Assembly (NCBI GenBank): GCA_014859095.1
Contig: JACUUV010000018.1
Coordinates: 1 to 52,468 of the forward strand
Direction of reading: 5' to 3'
Source: Clostridia bacterium
GTDB taxonomy: Bacteria; Bacillota; Clostridia; Peptostreptococcales; Acidaminobacteraceae
Length of the DNA stretch: 52,468 nt
A program made the position numbers and the translations under genes. Every line of letters begins with the position of its first letter. Position 1 is the first letter of the stretch. The notes under the pieces are model-generated. The model was not told the origin of the DNA. It saw only the letters and a program-made list of their open reading frames with translations, and did no database searches. Shown in pieces: positions 22,962 through 32,311 of this stretch.

Positions 22962-25193
22962 TTACTTAAAGAAAGTATAATAAAGCACTTTGGTCGCTTC
23001 CGCTCTGGTGATATTGTTCTTAGGTTTGACCGAACCGTCCTCGTAACCACTGATGATGCCGTACTTCACTGCGAGGAGCATGTGGTCTTTATGGTCTGAG
23101 CTGACACTACCAAAGTCAGAAATTTTCTTTGAAAGCTCCGCTTTTTCAGACTCAGTCAAAAGATTGGTCGAATAGCCTTTGAGCAATATGACGGCTTTAA
23201 TGAACTCTTCTCGGGTCGCATCGCGATCCGGATAATACAGGTTGCCGTAGCCGCTCAGATACTTTGAGGCTATGCTCACAGGCTGTGCGAACCACTTGCC
23301 GGATGCCACGTCCGCGAATGAATTTGAAACTGTCGCAGATTTGGAGTTGCCTACAAAGTTGCTGATGATGGAAGCGATTTGTGCACGTGTGATGTTGTTG
23401 TTCGGCTCAAATCTGCCCTCGTTACCGTTCACGATGCCTCTTTTTCCGATTTCAAGGATCATGTCTTTCGCCCACGATTTGTCGATGTCGGAAAAAGCTA
23501 TGTTTTTCAGCTCGGTGGCTTCGATTTTCAGAGTATTGCCTTCTTTGGTGAGCAGATAATCCCTGGTCTTCAGGGTCATGCCGTCCGGGTTTTTCACCGC
23601 GACCGTGAGTTTGTGGTTGCCTGCGCTTATGGTACTCGGGTTGATGGTGTAGGCATACGGTATGGTGCTCAATGTTGTCAACGTATTGCCATCGAGGATG
23701 TAAGAGACTTTGGGATTCAGCATCTTGGGGACGATGGAGTAAGTGGCGAGCTCCAGTGATCCGCCTGTCACACTTATGGACTTGTCTTTGACTGAGCCCA
23801 CTTCGGCGTAACGGTATCCGGCTTCATCGCCTATGCCTGAAAGATAGTAACTGTTTGAAACCAATTGGTTGTACAGTTTTGCGATTTGAGCATTGGTGTA
23901 TAGTGCGAAAGAAGATTTCTTGGTTGCCTGTTCGGTGTCCACGTTGAAGTAATAAATGCCCTTGACTTCAGGGTAGACTAGAGGCAAGTAACCGTAAAGA
24001 CGATTCATCTGAACTTTTGCCCACTCCGTCAGATCTTCTTTTGCCACTTTTGAATAATGCTCGACTCCGGTTTCAGAAATCATGATCGGTTTTCTGTCGC
24101 CATATTTCTCCACGATTTCTGCGATTTTGGCCAGTGGATTGGCATTTTCTCCTGTGAAGAAATTGCTGTTGATGGAGTCTTGAAGCGCTCCCCAATCCTT
24201 TTTATCACCGAAGTAAAATGTCGTGTATGTGCTGATGCCCACCCAGTCCACATAGGCATCGCCTGGATAATAGCTGTCAAGCTTGCGCGCAGCGTCCGTG
24301 ATGTCGTTTGGTGACCAGACCATTGCAACGTTAGGTGCGAATTCCTTCATGATCTTCGCCACATATCTGAAATTCTTCACATAGATTGTTGGATTTTCGC
24401 CATTTTCGCCGACGTTCATTTCACAGGCGTATCGGAGGAAAATCGGCACATCGAGTGCTTTCAGATATTTTGCCGTATCTTCAATGTAGGCTTTTGACGC
24501 TTCAATGTTCGGAATCGTGTCGTAGGTGTTCCATGCGAGTTGCACCGCATTGCCTGCTTTGACAGCGGCATCAAAATGAATGCCTGCGTCTCTGATGTCA
24601 TCTTCCCAGTTCAGGTAGATCAGATAAGCGGCATTGTCTTTCGGATAAAGTTTTTTGACCTTGTCCCAATCGTAGCTTTTGACGCCCGGATCGGTATCAT
24701 AAGCACTTCCAAAGTAGACGCCTGATACGGGTTCGAACTTTGCACCATGATATGTACTGTTGTCAGTGCTTTGTGTTTTGGCATAAAGTTCGATGTCAAA
24801 GGCGAGATTCTTGAGTTTGCTCGACGCATAATTGGTGGAGTCGGCATTCCAAACACCCTTATTCACCAATATCGTAGCGTTTTCAAGGTACAGTTCCAGA
24901 TACGGAATGGCCTCGTCAAATCGGTTAAGTCCTTCATAGGCTTGAGCGATCTTCATATATCTCGGCGTGACAATTTCCAGCCTTTGTAGGCTGTCAGAGT
25001 CCCATGTTTTAAACAGGTCGATGATTTGAAGACGATTGTTGATCAGGCCTGCCACGTCTCCCGAAGCCTCAAGTGCGACTTCCTTTTCCGTGAGTCCCCA
25101 AAATGCGGATGGCAATTTCTGCTCGGCACTTGTTATCATTGAAACATTGATGATCATGAGCATTGCTAAAATGATTGCTGTGACTTTTTTCAT
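22962..25193 (-). CDS. SLH-domain cell-surface protein with GH26-like glycosidase domain
   Basis: The 743-residue secreted protein has a signal peptide (1-23), a helical repeat-like region (about 30-140: AYEGLNRFDEAIPYLELYL resembles a TPR), a TIM-barrel glycosidase-like domain (about 150-450) and three SLH modules (about 556-743). In the barrel, Glu258 in RYACEMN is the probable acid/base and Glu374 in MISETGVEHY the nucleophile, as in GH26 and other clan GH-A enzymes. Substrate unknown; a beta-mannan or similar glycan is the family guess. SLH modules bind pyruvylated secondary cell-wall polymer, and the gene directly follows csaB, whose product adds that pyruvate. Confidence 0.85.
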   Translation of the reverse strand: MKKVTAIILAMLMIINVSMITSAEQKLPSAFWGLTEKEVALEASGDVAGLINNRLQIIDLFKTWDSDSLQRLEIVTPRYMKIAQAYEGLNRFDEAIPYLELYLENATILVNKGVWNADSTNYASSKLKNLAFDIELYAKTQSTDNSTYHGAKFEPVSGVYFGSAYDTDPGVKSYDWDKVKKLYPKDNAAYLIYLNWEDDIRDAGIHFDAAVKAGNAVQLAWNTYDTIPNIEASKAYIEDTAKYLKALDVPIFLRYACEMNVGENGENPTIYVKNFRYVAKIMKEFAPNVAMVWSPNDITDAARKLDSYYPGDAYVDWVGISTYTTFYFGDKKDWGALQDSINSNFFTGENANPLAKIAEIVEKYGDRKPIMISETGVEHYSKVAKEDLTEWAKVQMNRLYGYLPLVYPEVKGIYYFNVDTEQATKKSSFALYTNAQIAKLYNQLVSNSYYLSGIGDEAGYRYAEVGSVKDKSISVTGGSLELATYSIVPKMLNPKVSYILDGNTLTTLSTIPYAYTINPSTISAGNHKLTVAVKNPDGMTLKTRDYLLTKEGNTLKIEATELKNIAFSDIDKSWAKDMILEIGKRGIVNGNEGRFEPNNNITRAQIASIISNFVGNSKSATVSNSFADVASGKWFAQPVSIASKYLSGYGNLYYPDRDATREEFIKAVILLKGYSTNLLTESEKAELSKKISDFGSVSSDHKDHMLLAVKYGIISGYEDGSVKPKNNITRAEATKVLYYTFFK

Positions 25194-25234
25194 TGTTTCC
25201 CCCCTAATTACTGTAATATCTATAAAATCATCAT

Positions 25235-25243
25235 ATTATATCA
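25235..25243 (-). promoter_or_regulatory. Extended -10 box before the SLH gene
   Basis: On the minus strand TGA-TATAAT lies between csaB and the SLH gene, about 40 bases before the start. No clear -35 was seen. It suggests the SLH gene can be made apart from the polymer operon. Confidence 0.4.
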
Positions 25244-25258
25244 CGAAGCCATTCAAAA

Positions 25259-26281
25259 CTATTCAAGCAAATTGCACAGAAATGATTTCAGAGGATCCAT
25301 TTCTGCATCCATCGCGGCCATTTTCTCCTGGAGATCCGACACGTAAACCGTTTCGTTGGCTTCAAGCAGGTCAAACGACTTCACCAAATCTTGAAAACTG
25401 AGCGATTCAAATGATTCATAGTACGGCATGTCCATCTGTCTGCAAAAAGTGCTGACTTTGGGATCATAGGAGAGTCCAACAAACGGCACCCCATAGTTCG
25501 AACACAGAATCAAGGTGTGAAGGCGCATGGCAATCGCAAATTTTGAGGTTCTCACTTCTTCCTCCAGTGCTTCGAGAGTTTCAAATCTCTTGACTTGTCC
25601 CAGAGCCGCCATGGCTTTGTCATCGTTGCCGTCCTGCATACTGAGACATGTGACTGTATAGCCTTTCTTTTCAACGTAATGAATAAAAGGCTTCACTACC
25701 CCTATAAGTGCATCCACACTCTTCCACATTCTTATGTTGACGATGACGTTGTTGCGTTTTATATCGGCACTTTCAATGGCATTTTCAAGTGCCAAATCCT
25801 GACCGAGATGAATATGTGATTTTTGATCGCCATTAATCCAATCGTAGGAGTCCTTGTCCCTGAGATGAAGGTAATCGACACGATTCAGTGTGCGTTTCAC
25901 AATGCGGGTTTGAAAACCACCTTTGATCGGTCCGATGCCGTTGCCCAACAACACAACCTTCTTACCGAATACCATTCCGAAATTGATGAGGGACAAATAA
26001 TACATCAGGCTGCGGTTTGAGGTCACGTTCTGGAGCATGCTGCCGCCTCCGCCGATGATGATATCCGCACCGAGGATCGCCCTAAAAATCCTGAGCGGCT
26101 TATTTCTGCTGACACCTTCCACACCGTGGAACCGCTTTGTCTGGTCCACATGATAGGAAAGCACTTTGATGTTTGACTTTTCCACATATGGTGCAATCAG
26201 TTTGAGCGTCTCCTTCAGTAAAAGTTCGTCCCCTAGATTGTCGGAGCCATAGTATCCGATGATCAATATTTTCTTAGACAT
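25259..26281 (-). CDS. csaB: Polysaccharide pyruvyl transferase CsaB
   Basis: The ATG at 26281 gives 340 residues beginning MSKKILIIGYYGSDNLGDEL, the family's N-terminus; an ORF extends further only inside the upstream gene. Further motifs are GGGGSMLQNVTSNRSLMYYL and KFAIAMRLHTLI, with the RLH motif of the pyruvyl transferase family. The enzyme puts a pyruvyl ketal, from phosphoenolpyruvate, on the secondary cell-wall polymer, which creates the receptor for SLH modules. It overlaps the glycosyltransferase gene by eight bases. The next gene encodes an SLH protein, which supports the assignment. Confidence 0.9.
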   Translation of the reverse strand: MSKKILIIGYYGSDNLGDELLLKETLKLIAPYVEKSNIKVLSYHVDQTKRFHGVEGVSRNKPLRIFRAILGADIIIGGGGSMLQNVTSNRSLMYYLSLINFGMVFGKKVVLLGNGIGPIKGGFQTRIVKRTLNRVDYLHLRDKDSYDWINGDQKSHIHLGQDLALENAIESADIKRNNVIVNIRMWKSVDALIGVVKPFIHYVEKKGYTVTCLSMQDGNDDKAMAALGQVKRFETLEALEEEVRTSKFAIAMRLHTLILCSNYGVPFVGLSYDPKVSTFCRQMDMPYYESFESLSFQDLVKSFDLLEANETVYVSDLQEKMAAMDAEMDPLKSFLCNLLE

Positions 26282-27308
26282 TGGCATATACCCCGACATA
26301 ATCGTCGACCATTTTTCCGACCGAATAATGCTTCTCGGTGAATTCACGTTCCCACTTAAACGCCTCGGGAGGCATAAGTCTCAACGCTTCAATGTCCCTT
26401 TTCAGATTCTCATAAGTCAGTTCGGTCATGCCACGTGCTGTAAAGTTGTTGCTGATTGCAGCCCCAAGTTGATCTGTGGTCAGGATACCCATAGCACCAT
26501 ATTCTCCAGACAAGACCATAGGCATGTTCATGCTCATAGCTTCGAGAGCCGCACGGCTGATGCCCACGAATATGTCCGCCTGCCTCAGCATCGCGTCCAC
26601 CTGATCTGTCGATCCCGTGAATGTGATGTTGTCAAGCCCATTGGAGCGAGACCTCAGTTCTTCGAGCATCTCGCCCCCACCGACCACAGTGATGTCAAGG
26701 TCGGTCTCCGCTGCAAGTCCGATGAGCAGTCCAGCCATTTTACTGGTGTCCTTCTCAAGTCTGCTCACATGGATCAACTTCTTATATGGATACGATACCG
26801 CATCCCTTTTGAATTTTTCAGTGTCAATGCCGTTGATGGTCTGATGGATGGATGCGCCTTTCAAATCATAGTTTTCAAGCAAATAGGTTTCGATATCCTC
26901 ACTGATCACGAAAATCTCCTCACCCCATTGGGTGATCTTCTTGAGCACCCAGTTGATCTTAAATTTACCATGCACAGTGGTCATCATCCTGAATTTCAGA
27001 AATTTCTTCATAATACTGACATAAAGGGCGGGAATCCTGGCATGCGCATGCACCACATCGGGCTTGAACGACCTGATGTTGCTGTAAAGCAACCCAAGTG
27101 ATTTCAAGACGTACACGGGATTTTTACTGTGCATGGGGATAGTGACCACCCGCACCCCGGCCTGAATCAGCTCCTTTTCGTATAGGCCTCCATTGGAGGC
27201 GACCATGACCTCATAACCTCTTGCCTTAAGTCCTTTACAGAGTTCCACCACATGTGTCTCCGCTCCACCGATGTCAAGTCCCATCAAACATTGCATTATT
27301 TTTTTCAT
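26274..27308 (-). CDS. Glycosyltransferase, family 4
   Basis: The 344-residue GT-B enzyme begins MKKIMQCLMGLDIGGAETHV, with the Gly-rich acceptor-side loop, and has PDVVHAHARIPAL. The donor site lies at about 180-290 (LIHVSRLEKDTSKM; FVGISRAALEAMSMNMPMVL as the E-x7-E-type region). It should add a sugar to the growing cell-wall polymer. The ATG at 27308 overlaps the upstream stop (ATGA); a TTG two codons upstream is possible. Confidence 0.85.
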   Translation of the reverse strand: MKKIMQCLMGLDIGGAETHVVELCKGLKARGYEVMVASNGGLYEKELIQAGVRVVTIPMHSKNPVYVLKSLGLLYSNIRSFKPDVVHAHARIPALYVSIMKKFLKFRMMTTVHGKFKINWVLKKITQWGEEIFVISEDIETYLLENYDLKGASIHQTINGIDTEKFKRDAVSYPYKKLIHVSRLEKDTSKMAGLLIGLAAETDLDITVVGGGEMLEELRSRSNGLDNITFTGSTDQVDAMLRQADIFVGISRAALEAMSMNMPMVLSGEYGAMGILTTDQLGAAISNNFTARGMTELTYENLKRDIEALRLMPPEAFKWEREFTEKHYSVGKMVDDYVGVYANV

Positions 27309-27778
27309 TGCCAAACGATCTCCTTGACTTTACCAAGAGGTGCCACCGTCTTGGTATAGATTTTCAGTTCGGAATTGACTTTGATTTCTGTGATGCCTTC
27401 GGAAAAATAACCGGTTTCGCGTTCACTCATGAGTGCGCTTACCGTTATAAAGACTGTATATTTACCAGGCACCTCAGCAAGTACCACTTCTCCATTCGAC
27501 TTTTCCACCACATCTTTAAACGGTTCGATTTCGATTTCTTCAATAGGTCCGATGATGCTGTTGGTCTCATCCGAAAGCACCATATCCCCTACTTTGAACC
27601 CTTCCACAGTCATGATTCTCACATTATCCACTTGTATGGTGACCATTGCAGGTTTGAGCGTGGTGCTTGCCTGTTGTGCGACAGGCTTGTCAAAATTGGA
27701 GACCTTGATGCCTAAAATGACCAGTGCACCGATGATGAAAAATGCGATGATGATATCAAATCTGTTGAATTTACGCAT
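27305..27778 (-). CDS. DUF4330-like membrane-anchored protein, second copy
   Basis: The 157-residue protein has a short cytoplasmic N-terminus, one membrane helix (about 8-24) and an extracytoplasmic beta-rich domain, the layout of DUF4330. It shares the layout N-x-F/I-D-I-I-I-A-F-F and a KVNSELKIYTK segment with the upstream paralogue. The start shares one base with the upstream stop (TAATG). Function unknown. It is embedded among glycosyltransferases and flippase genes, so a role in polymer export or assembly is an inference. Confidence 0.65.
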   Translation of the reverse strand: MRKFNRFDIIIAFFIIGALVILGIKVSNFDKPVAQQASTTLKPAMVTIQVDNVRIMTVEGFKVGDMVLSDETNSIIGPIEEIEIEPFKDVVEKSNGEVVLAEVPGKYTVFITVSALMSERETGYFSEGITEIKVNSELKIYTKTVAPLGKVKEIVWQ

Positions 27779-28272
27779 TATTTCACCTCCTTAAGTCCAA
27801 CCACATAACCAAGGCTCGCAAATCCTTTGCCTTTTACCGGTATGGATGTGCCGATTTTGATATCTTCCTGGGTCACCCTGTAGTGATAGGCGTCGACGAC
27901 CGCTTCAGCTTCAATGACGAGAGTCGCAACAAATTGTTCAGGTACGATCTGTTTGGTGATGATGCCTCTTTCCCGATCTTTCACTTCCACTTCATAGGGT
28001 TTGATCTCAAAGGAGACGAGTTTGCCCAAATAATGGTTTCTACTGGAATTGTAAAGATTCGCGCCCACAAACAGTTGGTCCCCAAAAGACTCGATGACGG
28101 AATTCGTCTCAAATGTATACTGAATTTTCACCTTGCTCGGTCCGCTTGTCACGCCTTTATCGGTGAATACCGACAACCCGTAAACCACGACCACAATTGC
28201 CAGGGCAACGATGACAATATCTATGATGCTGATTTTACCAAAAATCAATCCGGGTTTCTTAGTGGTTTTCAT
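27778..28272 (-). CDS. DUF4330-like membrane-anchored protein, first copy
   Basis: The 164-residue protein has a membrane helix at about 16-36 (ISIIDIVIVALAIVVVVYGL) and an external beta-rich domain ending GTSIPVKGKGFASLGYVVGL. It matches DUF4330 in size and layout and is a distant paralogue of the next gene. It overlaps the glycosyltransferase gene by four bases. Function unknown. Confidence 0.7.
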   Translation of the reverse strand: MKTTKKPGLIFGKISIIDIVIVALAIVVVVYGLSVFTDKGVTSGPSKVKIQYTFETNSVIESFGDQLFVGANLYNSSRNHYLGKLVSFEIKPYEVEVKDRERGIITKQIVPEQFVATLVIEAEAVVDAYHYRVTQEDIKIGTSIPVKGKGFASLGYVVGLKEVK

Positions 28273-29333
28273 ATGCCCTCCTCTTTGTAAAACGCTTCGA
28301 TTTTCTTTACCATTTTTTCAAGCGTGAAGACTTCCAATATTTTTTTGAACCCATTTTCACCCATCTGATTTCTGAGCTCGGAGTGTTCAATCAGTTCAAG
28401 CAGCCTCTCCGCAAAAGTCCCGTAATCGCCAAATGCCACCAGATAACCGGACTTTTCGTGGTCGATAACCTCGTTGATGCCCGGCAAATCAAATGCGACA
28501 ACAGGCTTTTTCATGTTCATGCCTTCAATGGCCGCATAAGAGAGCGCTTCTGAGTTCGATGTGTTCACGATAATATCCGAATTCACATAGACGCTGTCAA
28601 TGTCTTCAACGTGTCCGGTAAATTCAATCTGAAGATTCGCACGCCTCGCCGCTTCCTTCAGCTGCGCTTCCATTGACCCTGCACCTACAAACCTCACTTT
28701 GAAAGGCCTGTCAGTCATTACAGTAAGCGCCTTGACAATCTCAATCATGTGCATCTGACCTTTGATCGGTTCGAGCCTGCCCACGAGCGTGATCACAGGA
28801 ATCTCATTGTGCACGGTTTTCACTTTGTAAGCGGGTTTCACCCCATTGTATATTTTGACGATATTCTCCTTCTGAATCCCTTCCTCTAAAAGGTTCGCCT
28901 CCACAGCACTTGAAATGGCAATGACCTTAGCCCTAAGCCTTTTGTTGAGAAACAACCTGACATTGTTTTTCACAGCATTCGAATGGTCACTGAGCGTGTG
29001 TTTTGTATAGACAATGGATTTCACCCCGAGCATCTGAGCCGCAAGCCTCCCGGAAAGCGACGCGTGCGTATGGACCACATCGGGTCTGAACGTTTTGATC
29101 GGTTTCACCAAGGACATCGTCCCCCCGACTCCGAACGATTTGTCCGCAATACTATCCACTTCGATAATGTTTTTCTCAATGATATATTGCCTCAGGATGC
29201 TGCCTCTCGGAATTACCACCGCGACTTCAAACGATTTTCGGTCCAACTGGTCGACGATCGACCTCAAATATTGACCCGCTCCACCGAAATTCATATCCGA
29301 GATGATGTGCATCACTCTAATTTTCCTGCTCAT
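28269..29333 (-). CDS. Glycosyltransferase, family 4
   Basis: The 354-residue GT-B enzyme begins MSRKIRVMHIISDMNFGGAG. The start at 29333 has AAAGGA nine bases before; an upstream ATG in the ORF lies deep inside the O-antigen-ligase gene. It has PDVVHTHASLSGRLAA, then TLVGRLEPIKGQ and the donor-binding NTSNSEALSYAAIEGMNMKK with the E-x7-E motif. It probably adds a sugar to the lipid-linked polymer unit. Confidence 0.88.
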   Translation of the reverse strand: MSRKIRVMHIISDMNFGGAGQYLRSIVDQLDRKSFEVAVVIPRGSILRQYIIEKNIIEVDSIADKSFGVGGTMSLVKPIKTFRPDVVHTHASLSGRLAAQMLGVKSIVYTKHTLSDHSNAVKNNVRLFLNKRLRAKVIAISSAVEANLLEEGIQKENIVKIYNGVKPAYKVKTVHNEIPVITLVGRLEPIKGQMHMIEIVKALTVMTDRPFKVRFVGAGSMEAQLKEAARRANLQIEFTGHVEDIDSVYVNSDIIVNTSNSEALSYAAIEGMNMKKPVVAFDLPGINEVIDHEKSGYLVAFGDYGTFAERLLELIEHSELRNQMGENGFKKILEVFTLEKMVKKIEAFYKEEGI

Positions 29334-30777
29334 TCGCCACATCCTTTGCATTTTTTGCCGCAATCACACCGAAAGTCATCACGATGATATAGAAGAACAA
29401 TATGTCGTAATTGTGGAAAATATGATCGACCATCCCTTGGATGGAGCATCCCACAACACCTGCAAACGCCGCAAAAGCGTAATAGCTGTATGCGTTCTTG
29501 CACTTTTGCGCAGAAAAGATTTCCCTCATCCATATGAAGGCATAATAGCCCCAGGCAATGATTCCCATGATGCCCATTTCTATGAACAGCATGAGTGGCG
29601 TGTTATGGGCATGAAAAGATTTCGCGGCCGAATATGCATAGGCTTTATACAGCACTTTGAAATTGCCAAGCCCTACCCCTTCCACGAATCCATCTTTCAA
29701 CATGTCGACTGATGCGGTGTAGATGGACATTCTGTATGACGTCGAAGTGTCGCCGCCCCTGAATACCGTCATAATCCGATTGATAATGGATTCAGGAACG
29801 ATGTACGGACTCATAAATGCGCCCAATATCAGTAGTGGCATATATTTTCTATCCTTGAAAATTATGATTAGAACGATGGCAATCCCAAGACTGAGCATCG
29901 ATCCTCTGGAGAGGGTCAACAGGACGTTCAGTCCACCGATTGCGAAAATTCCAGCATAGATCAGTTTGACCCATTTGTTTTTGAATGTGTTGAATCCCGC
30001 AAAAACTATAGGAAGCAATAATACCAGGAATTCCCCGAATACATTTGGATTACCGAAGACACTGTAGATTCGAATCCCCGATCCACCGGCACTTTCATCG
30101 AGCCAGGCCGGATCCACAGGAACACCTACAATACGCTGATAGATACCGTGAAGTCCCACCAACAAAACGATTCCAGCAAACAGATGCATCATCTGCCCAA
30201 GAAAACGCCTGTCATTGAAGGTGCCCAGTAATGTCGCCGCAAACAGCAAAGTCGCTATATAGATGACCAATATGGTGAGTCCATCCCCTTGAATGGGGCT
30301 GAACAGATAACTAACGACAAAAAACAACATCAGCAGATAAAGACCGATAACCACAAGATTTTTAGGACTGCTCTCCTCGTCATAAATCCACCTTCTGAAA
30401 AACATCAGAGCAACCAATGCCAAGGATATGAAGACACTGATGGGCGTCGGTAAAAAAATATAGGTGAAAATCTGCAAAAGAACAAGTGATGAAAGCACTC
30501 GCCGATCCATGAAAAATCTGAGCAGAACACTCTTCAAAAGGAAGCTCTTAATGGGCGAACTTTTATTGGCTAACTTGAATGAATCCACAAAGCTCTTTCG
30601 ATATGCGCTTTCGAGGCCAGAATTGTCCGATAACCAGCTGAGAATAATGCTGGTGGCCAACACACTGGCTAGTGCATTTTTTAGATGACCGAGCCCTCTG
30701 TATGTCGCGCTTTTTTGGTAGGCATCCCTTATGTCATGCATAAGCCTTATACCAATTTTCAGAAAAACAGATTCCAT
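29317..30777 (-). CDS. O-antigen ligase/polymerase-like membrane protein
   Basis: The 486-residue protein has about twelve membrane segments. The Wzy_C region is at about 225-420, with TLSRGSMLSLGIAI and the external loop containing GVGLGNF and AHNTPLMLFIEMG. This is the WaaL/Wzy class that joins or polymerises lipid-linked glycans outside the membrane. In a Gram-positive cluster it would polymerise or transfer the cell-wall polymer. It starts one base after the flippase stop. Confidence 0.85.
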   Translation of the reverse strand: MESVFLKIGIRLMHDIRDAYQKSATYRGLGHLKNALASVLATSIILSWLSDNSGLESAYRKSFVDSFKLANKSSPIKSFLLKSVLLRFFMDRRVLSSLVLLQIFTYIFLPTPISVFISLALVALMFFRRWIYDEESSPKNLVVIGLYLLMLFFVVSYLFSPIQGDGLTILVIYIATLLFAATLLGTFNDRRFLGQMMHLFAGIVLLVGLHGIYQRIVGVPVDPAWLDESAGGSGIRIYSVFGNPNVFGEFLVLLLPIVFAGFNTFKNKWVKLIYAGIFAIGGLNVLLTLSRGSMLSLGIAIVLIIIFKDRKYMPLLILGAFMSPYIVPESIINRIMTVFRGGDTSTSYRMSIYTASVDMLKDGFVEGVGLGNFKVLYKAYAYSAAKSFHAHNTPLMLFIEMGIMGIIAWGYYAFIWMREIFSAQKCKNAYSYYAFAAFAGVVGCSIQGMVDHIFHNYDILFFYIIVMTFGVIAAKNAKDVANEQEN

Positions 30778-30778
30778 A

Positions 30779-32311
30779 TTATAACTCCCTCATTTGAATA
30801 ACCGGTATTCCTATTTTAAGCGTTCTCAGAATCATTACGTGCAGTACCATGAAGACTCCAGCTTTGAATATGAGTTCCAATACCAGCGCCAAAAGCCTGT
30901 CTCCGAAGGAGACGCCCATCAGGCTGAAAAGAAGGAACAGGATGAAATCCACAAGGATTATCATAGCAGTGGTTTTCGCAAGTTCACCTACCGAACTCAC
31001 TATGTTCTGTCTCATGGCGACAATGATCATCACCACGGTGACAAGTGTCATGGAAACCGTCGATGCAAGAGCAAGTCCGTTAAGCCCCATAAGACTACTG
31101 AGCAACAAGCTGAGTGGGATATTGATCAAAATGCCGATCACTGTAATGATCAGTGGCAGTTTGGTGTTGCCCATAGCGAAATAGACGCGGTTCAGAATCT
31201 CTTTGATGCCCAGGCCAATCAGTCCCCATATGAACAAGCTGAGTATGACACTGGTCGTTTCCGCGGCATGCTGCGTGAATTCGCCTCTCAGGAAAAGAAT
31301 CTGTATGGTCTCAAAGCTGTATAGTGTCACCAGAAACACTATTGGTATTCCAAAATATAAGAACAAGACGACACTTCTTTGAACCACGCCCATGAAGGCG
31401 ACATGATTGTCCGAGGAGAAAGTCTTCGATAGTTTCGGGAATATATAATTGGTGATGGTGTAGATCAGCACACCTGAAATGATGATGTAGACCCTATTGG
31501 CGTATTCCATAAGTGAGACGCCACCAGCATAGAAACTTGCGAGTACCGTGATGATCATCGCATTCACCGGTTGTGCCCATGTGCTCACAAGCACCGGTCC
31601 GGTCATTCTCAGCGTGTCTCTCATCGCTTCGCTTTTCAAATGAAGTGCCGGTCTGAAGACGAATCCTTCCTTTTTCATCATTGGCATCTGCACCAGAGCC
31701 TGAATGAACCACCCGAGTGAAAAGGCAATCGCAAGACCGTAAAGACCAAATCTGGGATTCAGGAAAATCAAATACAATATGACCACGAGATTTGAAAAGA
31801 TGCTGATGGCCGAGGGCAACGTGAAATGTGAAAAAGATTGCATCAGTCCGACATAGGTAAAGGTGACTGTGGCAAAGATCACGACCGGTGCCATGTACTG
31901 CGTCAAAGTCGTGGCAAGCTTTGCAGCTTCCTCACTGAGCCCGGGGCCGAAAACGGATACGATTGGTCCGGGGAAAATGATCAGAACAGCACTGACCGCC
32001 ACCGCAATCGCCATTGCAAATGAAAGAAAATGACTGGCGTATTTAAAAGCCTCATCTTTGCCCTCCCTATGCATGATCCTGTTGAAAATCGGGATGAAAG
32101 TTGAAACCACCGCCGCACTGAGCGCAAAATCGAAGAAATTGTTCGGTATTCTGGAAGCGACGAAAAAAGCATCCGCCTCATAGGAAATGCCATAGTCGTT
32201 CGCAATGAGCATGTCTCTTACCATGCCGAGCATTTTTCCGAAAAGCGTGGTGCCGATCATGATGGCAAGCACACTATACTCTCTAAAATCCCTTTTTATC
32301 ATATCATTCAA
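30779..32311 (-). CDS. MurJ/MviN-family lipid-linked glycan flippase
   Basis: The 510-residue protein has fourteen membrane segments and MurJ-family features: an N-terminal MIGTTLFGKMLGMVRDMLIA, ADAFFVASRIPN and a basic central loop. MurJ flips lipid II, but cluster context suggests this paralogue flips the lipid-linked polymer unit. It overlaps the sulfatase gene by eight bases. Confidence 0.85.
   Translation of the reverse strand: MNDMIKRDFREYSVLAIMIGTTLFGKMLGMVRDMLIANDYGISYEADAFFVASRIPNNFFDFALSAAVVSTFIPIFNRIMHREGKDEAFKYASHFLSFAMAIAVAVSAVLIIFPGPIVSVFGPGLSEEAAKLATTLTQYMAPVVIFATVTFTYVGLMQSFSHFTLPSAISIFSNLVVILYLIFLNPRFGLYGLAIAFSLGWFIQALVQMPMMKKEGFVFRPALHLKSEAMRDTLRMTGPVLVSTWAQPVNAMIITVLASFYAGGVSLMEYANRVYIIISGVLIYTITNYIFPKLSKTFSSDNHVAFMGVVQRSVVLFLYFGIPIVFLVTLYSFETIQILFLRGEFTQHAAETTSVILSLFIWGLIGLGIKEILNRVYFAMGNTKLPLIITVIGILINIPLSLLLSSLMGLNGLALASTVSMTLVTVVMIIVAMRQNIVSSVGELAKTTAMIILVDFILFLLFSLMGVSFGDRLLALVLELIFKAGVFMVLHVMILRTLKIGIPVIQMREL

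Noticed and set aside
25036-25401. 121-codon plus-strand frame between csaB and the SLH gene
   Set aside because: It is antisense to two well-supported coding ends and has no family features.
26259-27101. 280-codon plus-strand frame opposite csaB and the glycosyltransferase
   Set aside because: It is antisense to two clear genes, has no ribosome site and no recognisable domain.
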